From Methylovirgula ligni (GTDB taxonomy: Bacteria; Pseudomonadota; Alphaproteobacteria; Rhizobiales; Beijerinckiaceae), in NCBI RefSeq assembly GCF_004135935.1, contig NZ_CP025086.1, positions 682,001 to 746,000 of the forward strand: DNA of 64,000 bases, in the 5' to 3' direction. The translations under genes and the position numbers were made by a program. The notes beneath the pieces are model-generated. The model was not told the origin of the DNA and did not search any database. It saw nothing but the letters and a program-made list of their open reading frames with translations. Below, piece after piece: positions 19,983-27,311 of the stretch. Each line of letters opens with the position of its first letter. The first letter of the stretch is position 1.

Positions 19983-20521
19983 TGCGTTGCCTGTCCGAGT
20001 TGCGCGGCGAGTTGCTTACGCGCCCGCGACAGACGCGACATAACTGTCCCTATCGGAATCGACATCATCGCCGCGATCTCTTTGTAGCTCAGGTCATTTA
20101 TATCATGCAGCACAAGCACTTCCCGATAGGGTTGCGGCAGGCTGCTGATCGCCGCTTCGATCAGAGTCACGTCGGCCTTCCTGATCAGATCCGCCTCCGG
20201 ATCAAGCGCGAGATCCTCGTGAATGGCCCCCTGCGCCTCGCTTAGCTCGGCCGGCGTTCCCATAAGAACGAGATTCCTTGACCGGTTCTTCGCAAGCCAG
20301 GTGAAACAGGTGTTGCGCACGATGCTCAACAACCAGGCGCGTTCGCCGCGTCCATCATAAGACTGGATTGCCGAGAACGCCCGCACGCAAGCTTCCTGCA
20401 CGACATCCTCAGCATCAAACCCATTCCCGGTGAGCCAGCGGGCAAGCGACAGCGCGTCCGCTAGATGCGGCACGACGATGTGCCGAAAACGTTCGGCAGC
20501 CGCCTCGTCGCTGTGCGCCAA
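19979..20521 (-). CDS. ECF-type RNA polymerase sigma factor
   Basis: The 180-residue protein has sigma region 2 (about 20-90, GFDAEDVVQEACVRAFSAI) and region 4 (about 120-175, LPQPYREVLVLHDINDLSYK then EIAAMMSIPIGTVMSRLSRA). The N-terminus also keeps the basic WLLSIVRNTCF segment of region 2.4. It is translationally coupled to the anti-sigma gene. The genes upstream in the same direction encode a cupredoxin and a metallophosphoesterase, which are candidate regulon members. This is not the EcfG/NepR/PhyR arrangement. Confidence 0.92.
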   Translation of the reverse strand: MAHSDEAAAERFRHIVVPHLADALSLARWLTGNGFDAEDVVQEACVRAFSAIQSYDGRGERAWLLSIVRNTCFTWLAKNRSRNLVLMGTPAELSEAQGAIHEDLALDPEADLIRKADVTLIEAAISSLPQPYREVLVLHDINDLSYKEIAAMMSIPIGTVMSRLSRARKQLAAQLGQATQ

Positions 20522-20554
20522 ATTAATGTTCCAATATACCGCTGAAGAGAGAAT

Positions 20555-20872
20555 TCAGGGCATGACGGTGATCTTACCCCGCATGTGCGGATGAATTGTA
20601 CAGAAATATGGGAACGATCCCGGCTTCACGAACGTGACGCTTGCCACGTCATCCGTATCAAGCGCCTTGGTCGCGAAGCTGCCGTCTTCTGCGGCGACGC
20701 GATGGGGAATGTCGTCATCGTTTTTGAAGGTCACCGTATCCCCAGCCCTTATGTGAAGATCGCTCGGCTGAAACGTGAAATTCGAGATCGAGACAGTCGC
20801 GGCGGCAGCAACCGGCGCGGTTCCGGCAACGAGCAATAAGACAACGACCAGGAAAGACTTTTCCGCACGCAT
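20555..20872 (-). CDS. small periplasmic cupredoxin
   Basis: The ATG at 20872 gives 105 residues: a signal peptide (1-24, ending VAAAA) and a plastocyanin/amicyanin-like domain. Likely type-1 copper ligands are His57 (IPHRV), Cys91, His94 and Met97 (YFCTIHPHMRGK). These proteins carry single electrons in the periplasm or bind copper. The open frame runs back to 21187 but only this part is cupredoxin. The gene lies 34 bases before the sigma factor gene. Confidence 0.9.
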   Translation of the reverse strand: MRAEKSFLVVVLLLVAGTAPVAAAATVSISNFTFQPSDLHIRAGDTVTFKNDDDIPHRVAAEDGSFATKALDTDDVASVTFVKPGSFPYFCTIHPHMRGKITVMP

Positions 20873-20889
20873 GGCTTCCGCCTCCCGGC

Positions 20890-21825
20890 TTATGCGTCCG
20901 CCAGCGTGGTATCGGTCACCGCGAGGCGCTGCGAACCGAATTTGACCGCGACGCTGGTGAGGCCCAGGAACCGCCGCAATTGCGCTTCGGGAACCTTCAT
21001 CGGGCCGGGTGACGGCGCCGCGCCGGGGGCCGGCTGCGGAAAAGCGGTCGACCGCGCGGTATGGAAAGTGACATCGCCTTCGACCTTTTGGATGATCTGG
21101 TGGATATGGCCGTTGAGAACAGTGACCGAGCCAAAGCGCCGTAATAGCTGCAGCACCTGCGCGCCGTCGTCGGTCCCCCATCCCCAATCGGCGTAGATCG
21201 TCCAGAGCGGGATATGAGCGAAGACGACGATCGGCGTTGAATTCGACTTGGCCTTGAGATCATCGGCCAGCCAAGCGAGTTGTTCCGCCCCGAGATAACC
21301 AAGACCGCCCGCCTTCAGATTGACGACGTTCACGAGGCCGACGAAGTGCACGCCCTGATGATCGAAAGAATACCAGCCTGAGCCCTTTTTTCCGGCGCCA
21401 TAACGATCGAGATAAAGCTTGCCGTTATCTGCATCGATGAGGTCGTGTTCGCCGGGCACGTAATGCACATCGAGACCGGGTTCGCCGATAACTTGAGCGG
21501 CGGTATCGAATTGCTCCGGCAACGAGAGGTGCGTGATATCGCCCGTATGGATCATGAAGGCCGGCTTGACGCGCAAGGCCTTTACCTTGCCGATAGCTTC
21601 CTTCAGTGTATCAAGCGCATGGGGATTGGCCGCCTTGTTGAAGCCGATGTGGCTGTCGGAAATCTGGAGGAAGGCGAAGTCATCTATTTCCGCCGCGGCG
21701 GCGGTGTCATCGAGGAGACCGCGTGATTTCGGAACTCCGCCCGCAAGCGTCCAAAGCACGCCGGTCCCGGCCCAGGTCATGCACTCAAGAACCTTGCGGC
21801 GAGACGGATCGTTATTGTCGGTCAT
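20890..21825 (-). CDS. Tat-exported calcineurin-like metallophosphoesterase
   Basis: The 311-residue protein begins with a twin-arginine signal (PSRRKVLECMTWAGTG). The dinuclear metal-site motifs follow in order: ISDSHIGF, HTGDITH, PGEHD in the place of the usual GNHD, VFAHIPLW and NGHIHQ. It probably hydrolyses a phosphoester in the periplasm. It is the first gene of a leftward unit with the cupredoxin (17 bases after it), the ECF sigma factor and the anti-sigma factor. The substrate is unknown. Confidence 0.9.
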   Translation of the reverse strand: MTDNNDPSRRKVLECMTWAGTGVLWTLAGGVPKSRGLLDDTAAAAEIDDFAFLQISDSHIGFNKAANPHALDTLKEAIGKVKALRVKPAFMIHTGDITHLSLPEQFDTAAQVIGEPGLDVHYVPGEHDLIDADNGKLYLDRYGAGKKGSGWYSFDHQGVHFVGLVNVVNLKAGGLGYLGAEQLAWLADDLKAKSNSTPIVVFAHIPLWTIYADWGWGTDDGAQVLQLLRRFGSVTVLNGHIHQIIQKVEGDVTFHTARSTAFPQPAPGAAPSPGPMKVPEAQLRRFLGLTSVAVKFGSQRLAVTDTTLADA

Positions 21826-21885
21826 TCTGGTCTCCCTGCTTGTGCGTTGATCAGGAGACTCAGGTGGCGATGGATTTATTCCCGC

Positions 21886-21913
21886 CGCCGCGCACTTTTT
21901 TTTATGCGCGGCG
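21886..21913. repeat. hairpin between AraC gene and metallophosphoesterase operon
   Basis: An 8-bp inverted repeat (CGCCGCGC at 21886-21893, GCGCGGCG at 21906-21913) encloses a T-rich loop. It lies downstream of the leftward AraC gene and upstream of the metallophosphoesterase start, so it may slow read-through. No T-run follows on the leftward strand. Confidence 0.35.
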
Positions 21914-21987
21914 AATGTGCAGCTTTTCAGCGTCCGGGCACCACGCAAAGAACGGAGCGGCGAAGCCGGACCTTCGATCCCCAAATC

Positions 21988-22791
21988 TCAAGATCGGCCG
22001 GCATGGCGTTCCGCCATATAGCGACCCGGCGAGGTGCCCAGCGCCTTTCGAAACATCGTCACGAAGCTCGGCACGCTCTCGTAGCCGAGGTCGGCAGCGA
22101 CCTGCTGGATCGACGCACCGGCGGCGAGCCATTTCACCGCAAGCATGACGCCAAGCTGCTGGCGCCAGCGGCCGAAGCTCATGCCAGTTTCCCGGCTGAT
22201 CGTTCGCGCCAAGGTGCGCTCGCTGAGACCCGCCCGCTTCGCCCAGACGTCCAGGGTTCCCCGATCCGCCGGCGCGGCCATCATCAAATCGACGATTTTG
22301 CGCAGGCGCGTGTCAGCCGGCATCGGCAGATGCAAGTCCTCGACTTGCGCCGCCGCGAGTTCGTCGAGAAGCACCGCCATCAAGCGCGAGTTCGCGCCGC
22401 CTTCTTCATAAAGGGCTGGCAGGTGCGCGGAGCGGATCAGAAGCTCGCGCAGCAGCGGTGTCACCGACACGGCGCAGCAGACCTCGGGCAGCCCCCGGCT
22501 GACAGCGGAATCGACGAAGGCAGCGAAACCTTCGAGCATACCCGACGCTTTGATGGCATGAAGTGCTCCGCCGGGTATCCACACGGCGCTGCGCGGGGGC
22601 ACGATCCATAATCCACCTTCCACTTCGCAACTGAGCGCGCCCTGCTGCACCAGCAGGACCTGTCCCTTCATGTGCCTGTGGAGGTCCAGTTCAATCTTGC
22701 CGACTTCGGCCATCGCGGCCCCGAAGGCCACGACAGGACGGGGCACCTCGTCGGGATCAATCCAGTCGGACGGGGAGCTCAGGACAGGCAC
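21988..22791 (-). CDS. AraC-family transcriptional regulator with cupin sensor domain
   Basis: The N-terminal half is cupin-like (LHRHMKGQVLLVQQGALSCE, then SAVWIPGGALHAIKASG). The C-terminal half is the double helix-turn-helix of the AraC family (VWAKRAGLSERTLARTISRE, and IQQVAADLGYESVPSFVTMF). This layout resembles the NimR/YdeO-like subgroup that often controls one neighbouring gene. It is divergent from the O-methyltransferase gene, with 148 bases between them, which makes that gene a likely target. Confidence 0.9.
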   Translation of the reverse strand: MPVLSSPSDWIDPDEVPRPVVAFGAAMAEVGKIELDLHRHMKGQVLLVQQGALSCEVEGGLWIVPPRSAVWIPGGALHAIKASGMLEGFAAFVDSAVSRGLPEVCCAVSVTPLLRELLIRSAHLPALYEEGGANSRLMAVLLDELAAAQVEDLHLPMPADTRLRKIVDLMMAAPADRGTLDVWAKRAGLSERTLARTISRETGMSFGRWRQQLGVMLAVKWLAAGASIQQVAADLGYESVPSFVTMFRKALGTSPGRYMAERHAGRS

Positions 22792-22939
22792 GGCGCGCCA
22801 TCAGATCGGGAAGCGGGATTGGCGAGATTGGATAACATTCTGTCCAGACTTCGGAATGACGCCAAACCTTCCTCCCTTTATCCGATCGCTACGGACCAGT
22901 CGAGGCCCTTGTGGCCTTCGCAATCGGGAAGGGAAACTC

Positions 22940-23635
22940 ATGAACATTCTGAGCAGCGGGCGTGTCGCCCGGATTCTGGACAGACTTCATCAGGACGCCG
23001 AGGCGTCGGACCGCGAGCATCTCCAGGCGATGATGGCGGCCATCGAGGCCCCCGGCACATCGGTTGAGCAGGTGGTCGCGGATATGATCGCCGAAGAACG
23101 GGCCGACTATCGGACGATTTATCGCCGCTACGCGGACAACTTTCTCGCCGTCTCGCCAGCCTATGGCCGCTTCCTCTACATGATCGCACGCGCCCGCAAG
23201 GCGACCCGGATCGTCGAGTTCGGCACATCGATGGGAATCTCGACGATCTATCTCGCCGCCGCGCTCCGGGACAATGGCGGAGGGCATCTGATCGGCAGTG
23301 ATCTCGAGCCGGCCAAGGTGACGCGGGCGCGCGCCAACCTCGATGCGGCGGGCCTTGCCGATCTGGTGGAGATTCGCGCAGGCGACGCGCTCGAGACGCT
23401 CAAGGATGTGGGCGGCGAGGTCGATCTGCTGCTGGTCGACGGCGCATTCTCCCTTTATCTGCCGGTGCTGAAGCTGATCGAACCGCGCCTGAAGACCGGA
23501 GCCGTGATCCTTGGGGAGAACGCCTTCGACCCGGGATATCTGGATTATGTCCGCAATCCCGCGAACGGTTATGTCTCGCAACCGCTTCCGGTGGACGAAG
23601 GCCGCGGCAACGAATTCACCGTGAGAACCTCATGA
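22940..23635 (+). CDS. O-methyltransferase (SAM-dependent, CCoAOMT-like)
   Basis: The 231-residue protein has the SAM-binding glycine motif IVEFGTSMGISTIYLAAAL, the acidic residue of the adenosine pocket in LIGSDLEP, and DLLLVDGAFSLYLPVLKL. This order matches small class-I O-methyltransferases related to the caffeoyl-CoA family. The ATG at 22940 has GGGAAGGG upstream. The divergent AraC-type gene is its probable regulator. The substrate cannot be read from the sequence. Confidence 0.85.
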   Translation: MNILSSGRVARILDRLHQDAEASDREHLQAMMAAIEAPGTSVEQVVADMIAEERADYRTIYRRYADNFLAVSPAYGRFLYMIARARKATRIVEFGTSMGISTIYLAAALRDNGGGHLIGSDLEPAKVTRARANLDAAGLADLVEIRAGDALETLKDVGGEVDLLLVDGAFSLYLPVLKLIEPRLKTGAVILGENAFDPGYLDYVRNPANGYVSQPLPVDEGRGNEFTVRTS

Positions 23636-23748
23636 TCGCGACGGAAGCCAGTCAGCCGGTTCGGAAACCTTGCAAACCGGCCGCAGAAATGTATATTCCG
23701 CTTCGTTGTAATTCCTCATAGCGGTCATCGTCCGGTGATCGGGTTTTG

Positions 23749-23781
23749 AGAGTGGGCCGCCCGCCGGACCCGCTCTTTTTT
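23749..23781 (+). terminator. attenuator-like intrinsic terminator in the rimP leader
   Basis: AGAGTGGG (23749-23756) pairs with CCCGCTCT (23769-23776), using one G-U pair, and runs into a T6 tract. It lies about 70-100 bases before the first possible rimP codon and after the O-methyltransferase stop. It could simply end the upstream transcript, or attenuate the rimP-nusA-infB operon, where autoregulation through NusA is known in enterobacteria. Confidence 0.6.
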
Positions 23782-23847
23782 ATTGCCGCCGGCGGACGCG
23801 CGTTAAAACCGCAAGAGAATGCAATAAATCAATAAGTTACGGGCGCA

Positions 23848-24579
23848 TTGGCGCCCGCCAGAGACGAGTCGGATTTGCAAGCGACGTTGGACGAAAAGCG
23901 TTTTATCTCGGAAACGGGCCTCGCCGCGCGCATCGCCGGGGTGAGCGCGCCGGTGCTCGCCGATTTCGGCTTTCGCCTCGTGCGCGTAAAGGTTTCCGCT
24001 AGGGATGGCGCGACGGTGCAGATCATGGCCGAGCGGCCGGACGGCAGCATGTCGGTCGAGGATTGCGAGATCGTGAGCCAGGCGCTCTCGCCGGTGCTCG
24101 ATGTCGAGGATCCGATCCCCGGCGGCTATCGGCTGGAGATTTCCTCGCCCGGCATCGACCGGCTGCTGGTGCGCGCTTCGGATTTTCTCCGCGCCCTCGG
24201 GCATGAGGCGAAAATCGAAACGGTGGCGCCGGTCGGCGGCCGCAAGAGATTTCGCGGCTTGATCGAGGGTCTTCACGACGACGGCGCGCAGACACAGGTC
24301 AAATTGCGCCGCACGGATGCCAAGCCGGACGAAGATCCCGAGGTGACATTACGGCTCGCCGATCTGGCCGAAGCCAAGCTGATGCTGACCGAAGATTTGA
24401 TCCGCGCCGCGTTGCGCGCCGCCAAACAGGCCGAGGCCGAAGGTGCCGAAACCGAAGGCGTAAAGACAGACGAAGCGCCGCGACGCGGCCCCGGCCGCTT
24501 CGCCGGGCCGAAAGCCAAACCGCAAGCCGGGCCGAAGCCTGCAGCAAGCAAATCCAAATCGAAGAAGACCCAAAGCTAA
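23848..24579 (+). CDS. rimP: ribosome maturation factor RimP
   Basis: RimP helps assemble the 30S subunit. The N-terminal domain contains [14 protein letters not shown] and the conserved [20 protein letters not shown], followed by the [12 protein letters not shown] signature. The C-terminal SH3-like domain is followed by a long Lys/Ala-rich tail (about residues 195-243), as is common in alphaproteobacteria. The start is uncertain: TTG codons at 23848, 23875 and 23887 are in frame and no ATG is available. The last gives MDEKRF, which looks most natural. Confidence 0.9.
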   Translation: MAPARDESDLQATLDEKRFISETGLAARIAGVSAPVLADFGFRLVRVKVSARDGATVQIMAERPDGSMSVEDCEIVSQALSPVLDVEDPIPGGYRLEISSPGIDRLLVRASDFLRALGHEAKIETVAPVGGRKRFRGLIEGLHDDGAQTQVKLRRTDAKPDEDPEVTLRLADLAEAKLMLTEDLIRAALRAAKQAEAEGAETEGVKTDEAPRRGPGRFAGPKAKPQAGPKPAASKSKSKKTQS

Positions 24580-24624
24580 CCGCCGCTGGCGCGAAGGCGC
24601 AGCCGGATTTTAAGGAGAACGTTC

Positions 24625-26232
24625 ATGGCCGTCAGTGCCAACAGGCTCGAACTTCTGCAGATCGCCGATGCGGTCGCGCGGGAAAAATCCATCGACCGGC
24701 AGATCGTGCTGGCCTCGATGGAGGACGCGATGCAGAAGGCCGCCCGCTCCCGCTACGGGCAGGAGACGGAAGTGCGCGCCGAGATCAACGCCAAGACCGG
24801 CGAAGTGCGCTTCTCGCGCCTGCTGCAGGTGGTCGATCAGATCGAGAATGACGCCAAGGAAATCACCCTCACCGAGGCGCGCAAGAAGAACCCCGCCGCG
24901 CAGGTCGGCGACTGGATCGCCGAGACGCTGCCGCCCTTCGACTTCGGCCGCATCGCCGCGCAATCGGCCAAGCAGGTGATCGTCCAGAAAGTGCGCGAGG
25001 CCGAACGCGACCGGCAATATCAGGAGTTCAAGGACCGGATCGGCGAGATCGTCAACGGCGTCGTCAAGCGCGTCGAATATGGCAATGTCATCATCGACCT
25101 CGGCCGCGGTGAAGCGACGATCCGGCGCGACGAGATGATCCCGCGCGAGCAGTTCCGTCCCGGCGACCGGGTGCGCGCCTATGTCTACGACGTGCGGCGC
25201 GAGCAGCGCGGCCCGCAGATTTTCCTGTCGCGCACGCATCCGCAATTCATGGCCAAGCTCTTCCGCCAGGAAGTGCCGGAAATCTATGACGGCGTGATCG
25301 AGGTGAGGGCGGTTGCCCGCGACCCGGGCTCGCGCGCCAAGATCGCGGTCATCTCGCGCGATTCCTCGATCGACCCGGTCGGCGCCTGCGTCGGTATGCG
25401 CGGCTCGCGTGTGCAGGCGGTGGTCAACGAGTTGCAGGGCGAGAAGATCGACATCATTCCCTGGTCGCAGGATGCCGCGACCTTCATAGTCAATGCGCTG
25501 CAGCCGGCGGAAGTCGTGAAGGTCGTGCTCGACGAGGATTCCGAGCGCATCGAGGTCGTTGTGCCGGACGACCAGCTCTCGCTCGCCATCGGCCGGCGCG
25601 GCCAGAACGTGCGTCTCGCCTCGCAGCTCACCGGCTGGGATATTGATATCCTGACCGAAGCCGAGGAATCCGAGCGGCGGCAGAAGGAATTCGTCGAACG
25701 CACCAACATCTTCATGAAGGCGCTCGACGTCGACGAGGTCGTCGGCCAGTTGCTGGCCTCCGAAGGCTTCCGCTCGGTCGAGGAACTTGCTTTCGTCGAA
25801 CCGTCCGAACTCGCCTCGATCGAGGGCTTTGACGCCGACACGGCGGAAGAAATCCAGAACCGGGCGCGCGAGAATCTCGCCAAGATCGAGGCCGAGCTTG
25901 AGGCCCGCCGCAAGGAGCTCGGCGTCGCCGACGAATTGCGCGAGATCAGCGGCCTCAACACCGTCATGCTGGTGAAACTCGGCGAGAACGACGTCAAGAC
26001 GATCGAGGATCTCGCCGGCTGCGCCACCGACGATCTCATCGGCTGGAGCGAGCGCAAGGATAACGAGACGGTCAAGCACCTTGGGTTCCTCGACGGCGTC
26101 GAAATTTCGCGCGAAGAGGCCGAGGCGTTGATCATGAAGGCGCGCGTCAAGGCGGGCTGGGTGGACGAGGCCGCGCTGGCCGCGCCGGAAGTGGAAGCCG
26201 AGACGGCCGAAGAAGCCCCGGCGGCGCACTAA
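24625..26232 (+). CDS. nusA: transcription termination/antitermination factor NusA
   Basis: NusA binds RNA polymerase and nascent RNA to control pausing, termination and antitermination. Domains in order are the polymerase-binding N-terminal domain (about 1-125), S1 (about 135-200), KH1/KH2 (about 230-345, with VGACVGMRGSRVQAVVNELQ and LAIGRRGQNVRLASQLTGWD), and two acidic C-terminal repeats (about 365-420 and 440-500). The protein ends in an acidic Ala/Glu tail. A TAAGGAG ribosome-binding site precedes the ATG. It lies 45 bases after rimP. Confidence 0.97.
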   Translation: MAVSANRLELLQIADAVAREKSIDRQIVLASMEDAMQKAARSRYGQETEVRAEINAKTGEVRFSRLLQVVDQIENDAKEITLTEARKKNPAAQVGDWIAETLPPFDFGRIAAQSAKQVIVQKVREAERDRQYQEFKDRIGEIVNGVVKRVEYGNVIIDLGRGEATIRRDEMIPREQFRPGDRVRAYVYDVRREQRGPQIFLSRTHPQFMAKLFRQEVPEIYDGVIEVRAVARDPGSRAKIAVISRDSSIDPVGACVGMRGSRVQAVVNELQGEKIDIIPWSQDAATFIVNALQPAEVVKVVLDEDSERIEVVVPDDQLSLAIGRRGQNVRLASQLTGWDIDILTEAEESERRQKEFVERTNIFMKALDVDEVVGQLLASEGFRSVEELAFVEPSELASIEGFDADTAEEIQNRARENLAKIEAELEARRKELGVADELREISGLNTVMLVKLGENDVKTIEDLAGCATDDLIGWSERKDNETVKHLGFLDGVEISREEAEALIMKARVKAGWVDEAALAAPEVEAETAEEAPAAH

Positions 26233-26262
26233 ACCGAGGCGGCGCACGAAACGGAGAGAGGC

Positions 26263-26964
26263 TTGGACCGTCCGACGAAAGCCGAGCTTGCCAGCGAGCG
26301 CGAATCCGAGCGCGAATCTGAGCGCACCTGCATCGTCACACGGGCGAAAGCGGCGCCGGAGGGCCTGCTGCGCTTCGTCCGCGCCCCGGATGGTGCGGTC
26401 GTGCCGGATTTGCGGCACAAGCTGCCCGGCCGCGGGGTCTGGGTGACGGCGGACGCCAAGGTCGTCGCCCAGGCGGTCAAGCGCAAGGCTTTCGCACGCG
26501 GGTTCAAGGCCGAGGTACGGGTCTCCGAAACCCTGCCGGAGGACGTCGCCGAGTTGATGCAGCGGGCCTGTCTCCAGAGCCTTTCGCTCGCGAAAAAGGC
26601 CGGGGTGGTCGTCGCGGGCTTCACCAAGGTCACGGCGGCGGCGCAAGCCGGCACGGTCGCGGGCCTGATCGGCGCCAGTGACGGCAGCGCGGACGGCAGC
26701 CGCAAGCTGCACCAGGCGTTGCGCCGCGCCGGGGCGGACGTGGCGGAAATTAAACTCTTTACCGAGGCGCAATTGAGTTTGGCACTGGGCGGCACAAATG
26801 TGATACATGCTGCCGTCACGCGGGGCGCGGCGGCACAGGCCTTTCTTGACCAGTGCAAGCGCCTGGAAATTTATCTTTCGGGGCCGAGCGCGGCGCCGGC
26901 GACAGACGAGCTGGAGCCGGGAGCGGAGGCGTTCTCGCCTCCGCCCGAGTTGACGAAAGCATGA
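26263..26964 (+). CDS. YlxR (DUF448) and L7Ae-like fusion, RNA-binding protein
   Basis: The N-terminal part (about residues 20-100) is a YlxR domain with RTCIVTRAKAAPEGLLRFVR and the LPGRGVWVTAD motif. The second half (about 110-210) resembles an L7Ae/YlxQ RNA-binding fold (LSLAKKAGVVVAGFTKVTAA). In firmicutes these are two separate genes at the same operon position; the fused form is usual in alphaproteobacteria. The start is TTG at 26263 behind GGAGAGAGG. It probably binds RNA or RNase P, as reported for YlxR. Confidence 0.88.
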   Translation: MDRPTKAELASERESERESERTCIVTRAKAAPEGLLRFVRAPDGAVVPDLRHKLPGRGVWVTADAKVVAQAVKRKAFARGFKAEVRVSETLPEDVAELMQRACLQSLSLAKKAGVVVAGFTKVTAAAQAGTVAGLIGASDGSADGSRKLHQALRRAGADVAEIKLFTEAQLSLALGGTNVIHAAVTRGAAAQAFLDQCKRLEIYLSGPSAAPATDELEPGAEAFSPPPELTKA

Positions 26965-27311
26965 GGTAACAGCGGTTTAAACGTGATAAGCGTCCCCGGC
27001 GCACCTTGCAGGCAGGCTTGGGAAAAACGACATAGGAAGAAGCAAAAGCCGCCCGACAGGGCGCCGCGCGCTCAAGAGCACGCGAATGTAAGGCCCCGTT
27101 TCGCGGCCGTTAGGGCTGGAGGGGCCGAGCCGGCCATCGCGCCGGCTTTTGGTTATAATGGCGCAATGCGCTTTCCGGCGGGATGGGATCATCCGGCCAT
27201 TGGAAATCGCGCCGGATTTAATATTTGGAGCATGTTCCGAAAAAGTCGCGCAACTTTTTCGGAACATGCTCCGGAGCTCGGTGAATTGGGCTTGGCCCGG
27301 ATTGGGAACGC
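26965..27311 (+). other. long leader region upstream of infB
   Basis: This 347-base spacer separates ylxR from infB inside an otherwise tight operon. It contains a 20-bp perfect palindrome (listed separately). The open frame from 26983 to 27315 has no family-like features, and reads through both palindrome arms, so I do not call it. No tRNA or clear promoter is seen. Confidence 0.5.
27227..27272. repeat. 20-bp perfect palindrome in the infB leader
   Basis: GGAGCATGTTCCGAAAAAGT (27227-27246) and its exact reverse complement (27253-27272) enclose a 6-base CGCGCA loop. As RNA it would form a very stable hairpin about 40 bases before the infB ATG. Its form resembles the small dispersed palindromes of Hyphomicrobiales genomes. 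No T-run follows, so it is not a standard terminator. Confidence 0.85.

Noticed and set aside
24610-26808. 732-codon open frame antisense to nusA and ylxR
   Set aside because: It lies opposite genes with clear family motifs. High GC content keeps the antisense frame open, and its sequence has shadow composition (many Arg, Gly, Ala, Asp, Leu residues) with no domain.
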